Assembly (NCBI RefSeq): GCF_036323735.1
Contig: NC_086025.1
Location: forward strand, 110,096,688-110,160,687
Direction of reading: 5' to 3'
Length of the DNA: 64,000 bases
Origin: Rattus norvegicus
Taxonomy: Eukaryota; Chordata; Mammalia; Rodentia; Muridae
The position numbers and the translations under genes are program-made. Shown here in pieces: positions 11,001-22,809 of the stretch. Within the stretch, counting starts at the first letter, position 1. Every line of letters starts with the position of its first letter. The notes beneath the pieces are model-generated. The model made no database searches. It was given only the letters and a program-made list of their open reading frames with translations, and was not told the DNA's origin.

Positions 11001-14000
11001 GGTTCCTTGCCTGGATGCTCAGAGAAGGGACCATGGAGGTGGCAAGTTCAGGGACACCATACTCCAGCTTGGTACTTAAAACACACTGCTCTATACCACC
11101 TCCTGACTGCCCACAGCAAGTAGCTGGAGCCAGGATTCATGTATCCTGGAAGGGAAGAATAAAAGGACCAAAGGCCATGCGGGGCTTGAAGAGATGGCCC
11201 AGTAGTTAACAACGCTGGCTGCTCTTTGGTTCAACTCCTACCATTCAAAGAATGGATCACAGCTATCTGTTAACTCCAGTTCCAGGATATCTTCTGCTCT
11301 CCATGAACAGTGCATGTATGTGGTACAGAGGCACATATGAAGGCAAAACACCCAACACATTTTAAAAATGAAAAGCTGGGGTTGGGGATTTAGCTCAGTG
11401 GTAGAGCGCTTGCCTAGGAAGCGCAAGGCCCTGGGTTCGGTCCCCAGCTGGGGGGGGTGGGGGGGTGGGGTGGGATCTTAAAAAAAAATGAAAAGCCAGG
11501 TGGGTGCAGAAAGTTCCAAGAGAAGAGACTGCTATCTGGACTGGCCAAGCATCCCTCTGCCTAAAAGCTTCTTTATAGACCAGGCATGGCCATCTCCCCA
11601 GGCAAAGCTGACCTTGAGCCCACTGGTCCCTACTCCTCACTCGTCAAGCCTTATAGCTCCACAGCCTACCAAGGTCTGAAGCTCTCTCCAAGGAAAAAGT
11701 GCTGAACACTCAGAAACCTTTCAGAGCACGATAGGGCAGAGTCCCTTCCATACTGATAGCCTAAAGCGGGAACAGACACTCTGGGTGAGGGCAATAGGTA
11801 CCAGACCATATCCAAGTGTTAGAAGCTGAGTGATGATAACCCTTTGTCCCTGATCCACCCATCAGGTTGTCCTTTTGAGCCTTGGACTCCAACAGCTTCT
11901 GGGGTGGGGATGCATAGCACCAGTAAGAACCAGGCCCTACAGGCCGCAGGCTTGGACATGGCATAGCATACCACCAATATTCAAGGCCAAAGGAAAGGGA
12001 CTAGAAGACCTGTAAAGCAGTGGCTGGTTGCCAAGGGCTCTATGTCCATGAATCTACATGCCATAGGACATACATCCTCACAATTCTTTCTATACATTTC
12101 CAGGGAGGCCTTGGTCCCAGAGTGCCCTCTCAGCCTCTCAGCCTCCCAGCCTGGAGAGCAACTAATACTCCCCTCCATCTCCTTGCTCTCCCTACCACAC
12201 CTACACAGCCAAGGGGGACCGGAGGCACAGCCAGAGTCTTCAAGATACTCATCATCTCTACTACCACTGAGCCATCCACAGAACTAGCCTGGGATCCAAG
12301 AGAAAGCCAGTCCCACTGCAGGGACCACCCCTGCTTCCCTCACAACCAGCCTAGTGCTAGCAACCACATGGAGCTATAGTCTTCAAAGGGCGGAGCCTCT
12401 GCCCAGGGAAAGGGCACCCTTGAAGGTTCTGCCATCCTGGCCACAGTGAGCCTGCTCCCACATCCCACTCACCAGCATCACCACGCACCAATTCAGGATA
12501 CCACGGTAATTGCTGAAACCGCTGTCTGAGCTGAACAAAGAGTCTTGCAGACGATGGCACCTGGTGAAAAGGAGACAGGACCCTGCCCAGTAAGCATACA
12601 CGAGCAGGACAAGGATGGACCCACCATGACCCACTCCTGCCCAGGTACCTTTTGTGCCAAGAGTTCACTACCCATTTGCAGACAAGGCCATTCCAGGAGG
12701 AAAAGGTCTCAGAAGCACATGGAGGCCTCTCCCTCTGGGCAGCAGAAAAGCTCAGTACAGGCAGAATTGACTAGGCAGGCCTCCATAAAGCTCGAGTTCC
12801 CCCGAACCAACTGCAATCAAGCTCTTGGACCACAGAGATAATCCCACTTGTGTATCCATGGTCCTCTGTGGACCTACTCAGTACTACTGCAGATTGCCCC
12901 TTCTGTTCATCCCATCTACCCAGTCACTTGTGAGGGAGTCCCCACCACAGTCAGTAAGAGCATTCTCCTGACATTTAGACATAAAGGCCCAGTAACAGCT
13001 GGCCAAGTGCCTGCCATTAATGTACATTTCTTTTTTTTTTTTTTTTTTTTTCGGAGCTGGGGACCGAACCCAGGGCCTTGCGCTTCCTAGGTAAGCGCTC
13101 TACCACTGAGCTAAATCCCCAGCTTAATGTACATTTCTTACAAGCAGTGGTTTGGTCCTCCATTTGCATGTTAAGTTTGTCCCTGACTCTGTTCAGGGCC
13201 ATGAGGAGACTACTTAGGGAAACCCTCAGAACTACTACCCAGTGGTAGGATGCAGGACATCCAAAGAGTCCCTGGCTGTAAAGACCAAGCCTGGCAGAGG
13301 AGGACCGTGTGACTAAGATAAAGCCCAAACTCAGCTCCTGGCAAAGACAACAGGAAGAACCGAGAGCCCTAGTCCCAGTACCTAATGCCCTCGCTCATAC
13401 TAACTGTGGCTCCACCTTGCCCTCTAGCTGCTGTGCCATCAGGAAGCCACACAGAATTGAGCAAGACCTAGATTTTGTAAGCAAAGAAGCTAGGGCCTCC
13501 CCTTCCCTCTCACCACATACACCTCTACCCTGGGGCGTCTGATGAGAAGCAGGCCAGGAAAGCTCTAAGCACCATCCTACAGAAGCCCTTTTAGGACTGA
13601 CCTTGTTAGTGACCCTCAAATAAGAAGGGGCAAGCCCTAGCTTTGGTTAGGGTTGGAAGTCTGACCTCTCTCCAGAAGAAGGGTCAAAGAGACTAAGGGG
13701 CAGTGCCAACAAACTCAATCTTAGTTGTCAAGGTTGAGATCTAAAAAAACAAAAGCAAGACACCACCTGCCTTTGATCCCTGCACTCAGGAGGCAGAGGC
13801 AGGCAGATCTCTGAGTTTGAAACCAGCGTGTTCTACAGAGTTCTAGGATAGCTGGGGCTACAAGAGAAAACCTAGCTCAAAAAAAAACTACACAGGATTG
13901 AGATCTATTTGGCACCTAGTTCCAACCACAGTAGCTCCTGGTTAGTAGGGTAGTCACATCCTTCTTACTGTCCATGCCATGCTGCAGCACCAAAGTGAGA

Positions 14001-16708
14001 CAGAGCCACCTTAGTTCCAGCCCAACATCACTCCCAACTGTCCGTTTCCTCAGGACTAGGCTTCCACTAGACCCATGTAATATAAGCCATGCAATATGAC
14101 TATGCTATGTCTCTACCTTGAGTCCCCTTCTCCCCAAATCTAAGCTTGCCTTCTGATGACTGCCCCCTGTTTGGGGTATCCCCCACCCTGACCCCGACTG
14201 GTTTCACTGGCTTGATAGGACTGCCTTTAAGAGGCAACACCATGAGACAAATAGAAAGGCATCTCCCAGTCTGTCTACTAGACCACCCCACCAGTCCCCA
14301 TCTCCACCCTGAAGCCCTGTGCTTGCAGCACAACTATCCCAAAACCTCCTGCCCCCCAAACCTCATGGCCTCTGTGGTACAACCCACCAACCACAGCCTG
14401 CACATAACCAAAGCTGTTTCACAAGACTGACCTCTCTCCCCTTTGGGTAACCAAGGAGGCCATGCTGCTCTTTCTATGGCCATCTCCAGAATGAAGACAA
14501 AAGTAGAGAATGGATCCTGCTTTCTAGAGCTAACAGCAAACAGGTAGTTTTGTTTTGCTTTGTTTTTAGATGTGACCTGTGTAGGCCAGGCTAGCCTTGG
14601 TTCTTCTGCCTCAAACTCCCAAGCTGCTGGTATAGCAAGCATGTGCCACCACACGGGACACCTTGTCTGGTTTAGCACACAAGGCCTTAAGAGGTTTTCT
14701 TCTTTTTTAAAAAATTATTTCATGTATATGAGTCCACTGTAGTTGTCCTCAGACACATCAGAAGAGGGCCTAGGATCCCATTACAGATGGTTGTGAACCA
14801 CCATGTGGTTGCTGGGAATTGAACTCAGGACCTCTGGAAGAGCAGTCAGTGCTTATTAACCACTGAGCCACCTCTCCAGTTCCCAAGAGGTTTTTTTTTG
14901 TTTTTGTTTTTGTTGTTGTTGTTGTTGTTGTTATTTTTCCGGTTTGTTTGGTTGGTTGGTTTTGGGGTGGTTTTTTTTCAGGGTTCTTCTGTTGGACTTC
15001 CAATTCCTTCCTCAACTGTCCACACTGGTGTCTCAGGTTCTCTCTGGCTTTCCTATCCGGCATCTAGAAGGCACCATTCCCACTTCTCTGCTCCACCAAT
15101 GCCACTCCCTCCATTCCTAAGTCAGAGACATCAGTTCCAGGGGAGGTAGCCCCATCAGCCAATGCCTGCAAAGCTCCAAGCCTGCCACTGTGACCAGAAG
15201 CTAGTAGGCTGAAGGGCAGGCTGCAGAAATGGCCAGCAGGGAAAAGAGGAGCTGGCTAGCCATGATGACAGCTATTTTTGCCACCCTCTCACCTACTAAA
15301 GAGCCTGCCCATGTCCTGTGCCTTCCAACTGTCTTACACTCACTCCGAGGCCAAAAGGACACAAAATAGCTGGCTCTCCTTCTTAGATCTCATGGTAGGT
15401 TCTTTACCCAGGCCTACTCAGACAAACCACACAGAACGAGGAAGAGGTGGCATCCTCTCTTGACTCTCCTTCAACCCCACACAAACACTGTGAAACAAGA
15501 ACAAGCCCATTCACACACAGGTGCTAAGGTCTGTGCCACACCCAAAGGACCAACCTCTAAGTATGGGCTTCATCTGGAGACCACGCAGTTCAGACCTGAC
15601 ACCAAATAGAAAGAAAAGGACAGAATGCCAGCTCTTCCACCTGACACCTGACACTTCCTCTGTGCTGCTCTCTGAGCCAAGCCCCGGGGTACAAGGTGGA
15701 AGCAAGCTACTCATAATTCCTAGACCATACATAGAGACGTACAAAAGATATTCAAAGACAAATACCCTGGGGGAAAAAAACCACAAGGTCTTGCCTTGGG
15801 TAGACAAAATGCACAGCCTCACCTTGCCATAGGGTAGAAGAAATAAGCTGACATCCAGAACCTGGCTCAGTGGCCCAGCTTAAAGTGAGCAGGAAGTTAT
15901 TAGGGAGGGAAGATACAGAAGCTCAAGGAGTCAAGAGGAAGGGTGAGAGCAGAGCTGGGCTGCCAAGAGCAACAACAGAGGGAGGGGGAGCTGGCAGAGA
16001 AAAGTGGCAATGGGGTGAACTACAGGCCAACTCCAAGAGGGCAGTCAGCCTGGCCCACCAACACCGAGGAATGGAATCTCGCTCCTCAACCAGGAGGCCT
16101 CCAGCCCTGTGGTATACCTAAGTTAGAACAAGGTCCACTGGCCACTGGGGGATGACAAACTCCCATCCGGTCCCAATCCCTGGAATGCAACATCCATCTA
16201 TGGAGGAGAAGGGGCCATAGCCGAGACCCTTTCCACACATGCATGTACATCTTTCCTAGCTTTGCACAAGCCTCACACCAGAGGACACTGAAAACCTTCA
16301 ATGGTCATCCGAAGATGTGCTTATTCTCTCTTGCCTGTCCCTGAATAGTAACTTGGCTTACAACTGAGACCTCAGATAAAAAGATACTTTCCCCACCCCT
16401 CTAGAGATCCTACTAGCCAAACTCCTAACTCCTAAAGAGTCAGCATAGGGGACTCTTAGGATCGTAGGACCTTAGGTCTTAGGACCCTTAACATCTTTTT
16501 TTTTTTCTTTTTTTCGGAGCTGGGGACCGAACCCAGGGACTTGCGCTTGCCTATCTACCACTGAGCTAAATCCCCAACCCCCTTAACATCTTTTCTAATG
16601 GAGCTGGCACCACTTGGAAGACAGAGGCAGGTGAATCAGTTTGAGACCAGCCTGATCTATAGAGCTAGTTACAGGACAGCCAAGGCTACACAGAGAAACC
16701 ATGTTTGT

Positions 16709-16758
<50 letters not shown>

Positions 16759-18203
16759 GATTGGTTGAGGGGATGGGGGAGATCAACATCTTTTCAGATG
16801 GAAAATTGGAGGCCAATCTCTCTCAAGACCAGCTTTGAATTACAGAAAATCGCCATCCCTCTAAGGAGGGTCAAACTCCTGCCCCACTCTTGCCTCCATG
16901 GCCTTCTTACCTGACCTTTGTTCATAATGTGCCAGGCCTGCCTCACACAGAAGTTATCTTATCTCCCAGGTGAACTGTGAACACCCTAAGGGCAGCTGGG
17001 GGGCAGGGAAGGTGGCCCCTCCCCACCGTCCCCATTAGAAAAAGACTCCGTTGATACAAAAAGAACAAGACTTTGGCAGCCTAGATATCCACTTCCTCCA
17101 AGGTCCTCAGCTACTTCCTAACCCAGAGCTGCTAAAGGGTCTCATAATGAACACCAGAAAGAGTCTCCAGACCAGCTTGGAGGAGACAGCCAGTGCTCCC
17201 AAAGAACAAGATGCATTTCTCCATTTCTTCAGTCAGTCACTCAGCTAAGCAGGACCTCTCCCATAGGTGTGTCCATACCAAACCTCGCTCCAGTACTCCA
17301 ACCAGGGGATGAAAGTCTGTCTCACTGAGTAGTCAGCTCTGTCCCTATAGCCCACAGTCATTCTGGTAACATGACCAGGGCTTCAGGCCCTCCTACTTAC
17401 TGGAAGAGAGGTGAATAAGCCTTAGCAGCCTCTCTGTTAGTACGAGAAAACTTCCTGTATGGTCCCCTGCCCTGAGCAAATGCCCATACCCGTCTCCTCA
17501 AACAGGCAAGGCTCCTCTCGAGCCTCTATCAGCCCTCTGGTCTGTACCCACAGGATTCCCCTCAGAGTTTTGCAAAGATAACTCTTTATCGCATCCCTCC
17601 CTGGAAAACATCTACCTCCTTCCATTGAAGAAAGTCCATTCATCTCCAAGCCCCAAGGCTCAGATTTCCTGCTACCTACCCCTCAGAAAGGACCTCAGGG
17701 GACTTTGCCTTAAGGTGTGCTTACTTCCCTGAGCAATATGGAAAAGGGGCTGCTGCCTACTCCTCTACCCAGGCTCCCTGGTAAGCTACTTGACCCCACC
17801 TGGGTGACCTTGGCAAGTGACCCTGTCCCGTCCCCCCAACCCCCAAGCCCGTGTCCCAATGTGGCCCAAGGGGAGCCCGGGACGCGGAACTCGCAAAGCT
17901 GTGGCCAACTTTTAAGAACTGGAAGCGAAGCTGGGGAGATCAGGTGTAAAGGGATCAGACACTCCGCTACCTCAGCTCCCAGTGGCCGTCGCCCACGCTG
18001 GTCTGCCGGTCTTTGTCCCGGGTGTGGGCTGGAGCCGGAACCGGAGCCGGAGCCGGAGCGTCACCCCCGGCGCCCAAGTCGGGGCCCACAGCGGCGTCTC
18101 GCACCTCCTCTTCGTCTACCATGGGCCCACTACCACCCTGGATGGAAACCCGCGAGCCGGTCCTCCGACGCCGAGAGCTTCCCGCGCCTCCGCGGTCGCC
18201 CAT
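8078..18203 (-). CDS. Dgat1: Diacylglycerol O-acyltransferase 1
   Basis: ER membrane enzyme (MBOAT family) that transfers fatty acid from acyl-CoA to diacylglycerol, the last step of triglyceride synthesis. Seventeen coding exons, listed 5'→3': 18203-17971, 12560-12473, 10539-10499, 10406-10321, 10236-10184, 10059-9954, 9814-9707, 9622-9548, 9457-9354, 9270-9232, 9156-9115, 9039-8995, 8910-8798, 8720-8655, 8567-8480, 8395-8333 and 8230-8078 (TGA). All joins are in phase and give 500 codons plus stop. The N-terminus is disordered and Arg-rich, with a Pro-Ala run. The MBOAT signature FYRDWWN is split between exons 13 and 14. The catalytic histidine lies in SAFFHE at the end of exon 15, about residue 428. 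The C-terminus is HDYYVLNYDAPVGA. The start is the first ATG with a good context (GCCATGG). Introns 1 and 2 (5.4 and 1.9 kb) hold the SINEs. No defects were seen. Confidence 0.97.
10540..12472 (-). other. Dgat1: Dgat1 intron 2
   Basis: Holds an old forward B2/B3-like SINE (about 11186-11363) followed directly by an ID element with an unusual G-rich tail. The rest is unique sequence without a credible frame. Confidence 0.7.
11377..11488 (+). repeat. ID SINE with G-rich tail
   Basis: Forward ID body (about 11378-11449). Its usual A-rich tail is preceded by G8-T-G7-T-G4-T-G3 at 11450-11474, then ATCTT and a short A run. The duplication AAAAATGAAAAGC flanks it at 11364-11376 and 11484-11496. Inserted within Dgat1 intron 2. 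Confidence 0.9.
13033..13123 (-). repeat. ID SINE
   Basis: Reverse ID element with a perfect 16-bp duplication, TTAATGTACATTTCTT, at 13017-13032 and 13124-13139. A young insertion in Dgat1 intron 1. Confidence 0.93.
14704..14880 (-). repeat. B2 SINE
   Basis: Reverse B2: A-tail complement, then the conserved ACCACCATGTGGTTGCTGGG block, ending at the complement of the tRNA-derived head (CTCTCCAG). Confidence 0.88.
16500..16580 (-). repeat. ID SINE (internally shortened)
   Basis: Reverse ID flanked by CCTTAACATCTTTT at 16486-16499 and 16581-16594. The segment normally reading GCTAGGCAAGCGCTC is shortened to GCCTATC, so part of the anticodon-loop-like region is lost. Confidence 0.9.
16595..16760 (+). 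repeat. B1 fragment with (TTGC)n
   Basis: B1-like body (GAGACCAGCCTGATCTATAG) whose A-tail has been replaced by about 11 copies of TTGC at about 16708-16753, a SINE-seeded tetranucleotide microsatellite. Confidence 0.75.
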
Positions 18204-18700
18204 GGCTTCGGCCCGCACCACGTCGCGGCCCAGTCGTGCTCCGCCGGCTCACAGCGCCTGGAGCCCGCGGCCCCGCCTCTGGACCCTGAGCAACGGCCTC
18301 GGCCTCCGCCTCCGCCGCCGCCCCCTGCCGGCCTCCGTAGCCGGCGCAGGGCACCACTACTTCTGCGACGGTGAAGCTGGGATGCTATAGAGCAGCTGAC
18401 TGGCTGTGGCGTCAACTGAGAGTCCATTTGTAGTCCGAGGCCAAGCTGAGGCGGGGCCTAATCGAAGACGCGGAGCACGCTGGGAATTGCGGGAGTAGAG
18501 CGTGAAGCCTCCTGGAAGTTGAAGGCATCACAAGCTGACGACGATAGCACTCTGGGAACTGCAGTCACAGGCCTACGGAAGCAACCAGTGCGCAGCTTGG
18601 CTGTGAACTTCTGTGGAAGAGGTCCAAGGTCCTGTCTCACTGTGAGGAGCAAGCTGGAGGAGTACTGCCCCGGCTCCTGACTCCCTGGCAGCTACGCATT
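18204..18700 (-). promoter_or_regulatory. Dgat1: Dgat1 promoter and 5'UTR region
   Basis: GC- and CpG-rich sequence directly upstream of the Dgat1 ATG, with no TATA box. Two copies of a motif matching the complement of ACTACAnnTCCCAGnnTGC lie at 18475-18493 and 18547-18565, and TGTAGT occurs at about 18430. The transcription start cannot be placed from sequence; position and composition make this the expected core promoter. Confidence 0.65.
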
Positions 18701-19205
18701 TCCCCTGACCTCTTGCTTGCCCCTTGTCCCACTTCTGTAAAGACATAGTTTCGTCATCCCCGGCAGCGGTTTGACTGTAGGTCATTTATGAAACTGAGCT
18801 GACGCCTTGCGGCCCCAAATCCTTTTTCGAACGCACAACCGACAGACCTATATCTGCCCTGACAGCGCCGTTCTGCGAAAGATTCCTAGCTGCTAGGCAG
18901 GAACCACTTTAAATGGACCTTGGAGGACATACCCTGTCAAAGGGTCAAACGGGAGAAATACCCAGACTCACATCACAGCAAATGTGTGTAACAGCCCAGT
19001 TGTTAGTTAAATGAAGTAACTCATTAGTCACCATGGCCTTTTCCACCGCCCCGCAACCCCGTCGAGGACCTGACAAGCAATCCGCCTGATTTAGACCCCG
19101 CAGTTCATATGTCCGGGACCTCAGGAAGCACCTGATTTCCTTCAGAAACACTATAAGGACCAAGGAGAATAGTGACTTTCTTTTCTGGGCCAAGAAGTAT
19201 CTCTA

Positions 19206-19390
19206 GGGCTGGAGAGATGGCTCGGTGGTTCAGAGTACTGATTATCTTCCAGAGGTCCTGAGTTCAATTCCCAGCAATCACACGGTGGCTGTAATGGGCA
19301 TCTGATGTTCTCATCTGGTGTGTCTGAAGACAGCAACAGGGTACCCATATACATGAAATAAATAAGTCTTTTTGAAAAAGAAAAAGAAGT
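19206..19390 (+). repeat. B2 SINE
   Basis: Forward B2 starting GGGCTGGAGAGATGGCTC, with the AATAAATAAGTCTTT tail. Confidence 0.88.
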
Positions 19391-20215
19391 AGTTCTATAG
19401 GACAAGGTTGGTTGTCTCTCCTACAGGGTGCCACCAGTCTTCCTACTGAGCTCACCCCACTTCTATAGTATCCACTAGCTCTTCCTGTCAGGTCACTCTT
19501 TCTTCATGCCACCCCTCATGATGAACAATCTAAGGTACCTTGCAGGTGTCTTTGTGTATGTATGCAGAGAAAAACAGACCTGGGCAAGGACTTTTGTAGA
19601 TCAGAGCCAACCTGGCCAGTGTCTCAGAACATTCCTCTGTCGCTGGCCCAGCATGTCTTTTAGCTGGGCCTTGGCAAGGCTACACTAATTTCCAGTATGG
19701 AACCAAAATCTAAAAGTGGAAGGTTGAGACCTAGCGTGCCACTAAAGCCGGAGGTGGATTCACACCATCCAATAGAATGAAAGTTCTCCTTTGAGACAGC
19801 TATTCATTGACATTCGGGCCTAGAGCTGTCCGTTTACAAGAAGCTATGGCAGTGAAGGGGCCAGAGGATGGACCAGAACCATCAGGAAGGATGGGTCTGT
19901 GGAGAACTTTGGCAAAGAGATGGGACTTATGTCAGAGTCCCAGGGCCTGATTCAAGGAGGAACTTCTGGAATGGATGCTTGAGAGGTACATACAGCTCAC
20001 TGCCGAAATCTAGCATGAGGTGTGACCAGGTGCCAAGAGAAAAGGTCTGGTTGAGATTGGCTGGGAAGGAAGGTGTGGATGAATGCATTGGCAAAGAAAT
20101 CATGGCGCAGCCCTGCTAGAGGTGACAACAAAAGGGGTTAAGACCCTGGAGGAAGGAGCCTTGCAAGCCTGAGGGGGTAAGAGGGCCAGGAAGGTTTTAG
20201 AAGTGTCCACATAGG

Positions 20216-20411
20216 GTGGGAGAAATGGCTCAGAGGTTATAAGCCCTGGCTGCTCTTCCAGAGGTCCTGAGTTCAATTCCCAGCAACCAGTGGTGGCTCA
20301 CAACCATCTGTAAGAGGAACTGATGCCCTCTTCTGGCCTGTAGATACATATCTTCTGGCATATATGCAACGGAGCACTCATATAATAGATGTTTTTAAAT
20401 TTTTAATTTAA
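20216..20411 (+). repeat. B2 SINE (diverged)
   Basis: Forward B2 head (GGGTGGGAGAAATGGCTCAG) and internal CCTGAGTTCAATTCCCAGCA block; older than its downstream neighbour. Confidence 0.82.
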
Positions 20412-20423
20412 AATAATTCGCAG

Positions 20424-20610
20424 GGCTGAGAGATGACTCAGTGGTTAAGGGCGCCAACTGATCTTCCAGAGGTCCTGAGTTCAATTCCCAGCAACCACAT
20501 GATGGCTCACAACCATCTCCAGTCAGATCTGTTACCTTCTTCTGGTGTGTCTGAAGACAGTGACTGTATATACAAATACATAAAATAAATAAATCCTTTT
20601 TTTAAAAAAC
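20424..20610 (+). repeat. B2 SINE
   Basis: Second forward B2, 12 nt after the previous one, ending in AAATAAATAAATCC and a T/A-rich tail. Confidence 0.87.
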
Positions 20611-21097
20611 TTTGCAAACAGCTTCAGGCTGAACCCAGAACTCTAGCATTACTAGCAGGTCAAGGAAACCCTGCTTCGGACAGTTTGCAGCGATGAGAAG
20701 TAGGCTCATCTCAACCCTCCAAAAAGCTGTTTCCATCCCTTTGGCCTATGACCCTGGAGAAACAGAAGCAATCAAGACCCTGAAACTGTGGAGTTCTCCA
20801 GAAAGTAGGAAGATAAGAGACTTCCTTGTGTATCTTTGCTATTACCAAAGTAATGTTTGGGTGGATGGAGACAGCTGTGTAAAAGCAGTCCTGAGGTCTT
20901 CATCCACCCACAGCTGCTTATCAGGCCCTTGGGTTCCTCTTACAAATAGGAAATCTCTGACTGAGCAGTGTGACTCATGCCTTTAATCCCAGCACTGGGG
21001 AGGGTGAGGCAGGGAAATCTCTGAGTTCCAGGACAGCCAGAGAAACCTTGTCAATCTCTTTCCAGCGAGGAACAGTGACAATTAAGATCCTTCTGTG

Positions 21098-21271
21098 GAG
21101 CTAGAGAGATGACTCTGATGGCACTGACTATTCTTCCAGAGGACCTGAGTTCAAATCCCAGCAACCACATGGTGGCTCAGAACCATCTGTAATGGGATCT
21201 GATGCCCTCTTCTGGTGTGTCTGAAGACAGCTACAGTGTAATTATATATAAGTTTTTTTAAAAAAAAAATC
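21098..21271 (+). repeat. B2 SINE
   Basis: Forward B2 with head GAGCTAGAGAGATGACTC and body ACCACATGGTGGCTCAGAAC; the tail is A-rich. Confidence 0.86.
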
Positions 21272-22059
21272 CTTCTGTGGAGAACCTGATTAACCACTTC
21301 TCCCAGTGCCAGATGTGCCTTCATGCCTGTTAAAACTATGGTCCAAGCTTCCCAGAGAGCATGCCCTCCCCCACTGGAATATTCTCCAAACTGCTGGCAC
21401 ATAGGCCATGATCTGCTGCAAGATACATTTCTCCCTTTTACACTGCATGGAATCGGAGTGAGTCTGGCTCCTGGTCTTGCCAGGACGTGGGCAGTTGAGC
21501 TGGCTCTGACCTAAAACTGACCTAGTATGGCCATATCAAAGTTTTCGAGCCACTCAACTCACACCTGCTGACTGGCTTGCCTGGGATCATTGCTGTGTGA
21601 GCCTTCTACTCTCACTCCTGAGGCTGCTGCGACTCTCTCTACCCAGCACAGCCTCGTCTCCTGTTCCTCTGTTCTCCTTGTCTAGAATCTGAGGGCTTTG
21701 TGTGTGTACAGAAGTGCCCCTCCCTCTGGGCACTTCTACTTCGTACTGGCCCAGCCTAGCTGCCTAGCAGTACAGGAGCACACACTCACAGTCACTCACA
21801 CACCCACACACTCACAGGGGTCTGTGAGAGACCAAATCTTTTAAGTTCACACTCCATTGTAGAGCACCTGACCTAAGTTGGAACTCAGGTAAACTAGCAG
21901 GCTGGTACTTAGCATTAGTTTCCAAGTTACCACCCAACAAGACCTATGTCTCCAGGCTACCTCCCCAACAAATCTGCACCCCACGATTACAAGCCCACCC
22001 CTGCCTCACAACCACCAATGCAGAGGGAAACAGAAGTTTATGGGTTGATTCCCAGCACC

Positions 22060-22345
22060 AGCCAATTGTGCTAAAGGCCATAGTAGCTCTCCATTAAATG
22101 CTTACCAGGCTAGAAACACTCCCATCACCACCACCTCCACCCCACTACCCTCACTTGCTGCTTTCTCTAAACTTTGCCCCAGTAGATTTTTGGGGCTCCT
22201 CTCCACGAAAACCATCCTCCTTGTTGGTGGTGGGCTAAGCCTGAGCTAGCTCGAATAAAGGCTGTGATTGCATTCGTATTGGCTCCTCTGGCTGGTCTTT
22301 TGGGGTTCACTAACACTTCCTTGGCACTACATCTGGATGAGAGCA
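22060..22345 (+). mobile_element. Possible LTR fragment (endogenous retrovirus-like)
   Basis: An AATAAA at about 22254 is followed by a T/G-rich U5-like stretch (CTGGTCTTTTGGGGTTCACT), the arrangement of an LTR R–U5 end. No internal retroviral genes are adjacent, so if real it is a solitary or fragmentary LTR. The family was not identified and both ends are uncertain. Confidence 0.35.
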
Positions 22346-22809
22346 TCAGCATTGAGCCTTCAAGAGAGGCACTATACTCGGTAGAGGCTTCTGCTGTGCC
22401 ATTTCCCCCGGTACCATCTCAGAGGATTGCAGAGAATGAGGGAGCCAGAGCAGAAGTACTAAGGAAAAGTACCAAGAGTGGAGGCAGGCCAGGCCAGGGA
22501 CTGCTTCTCCATCACTTTGGGCAGGACCTAACTTCAGGCTTGCTGCCCAGAAGCTACAGGGCCCCTGAATACCTGAGACAGAGCAGGGTTGATTGCCCCA
22601 GGGGAATTGTCAATGGCTTTGCCTTCAGGCAGGTGCTCCACTGGCTCAGCTGGCCTGACTGAGCCTCTTCAGTAAGAGAAAAGCCAAAGCCTGTGCTTCA
22701 CTTGGGATTTCAGCACTGATCTGAACCTGCAGAACCAGGAAATCTCCCCCTTAGGCACCCTCAGAGACCCTTAGCAAGCACCCCAACAGGACACGCCAGT
22801 CAACACTCC

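Larger units (their letters stand above)
12561..17970 (-). other. Dgat1: Dgat1 intron 1
   Basis: 5.4-kb intron with reverse ID elements at 13033-13123 and 16500-16580, a forward B1 (about 13752-13890), a reverse old B1-like fragment (about 14550-14660), a reverse B2 (about 14704-14880) and a forward B1 fragment (about 16595-16703) ending in a (TTGC)n run. A GTT/GGTT-rich stretch follows the B2 at about 14889-14980. From 16770 to 17970 the sequence is unique. No exon evidence was seen. Confidence 0.7.
18701..22060. other. Intergenic, Dgat1–Scrt1 (SINE part)
   Basis: Contains forward B2 copies (about 19206-19390, 20216-20411, 20424-20610, 21098-21271) and a forward B1 fragment (about 20966-21050). 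A CACA-rich patch sits near 21778-21815. The unique parts (about 19400-20200 and 20620-20960) carry only short frames with no recognisable product. I see no gene. Confidence 0.65.
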
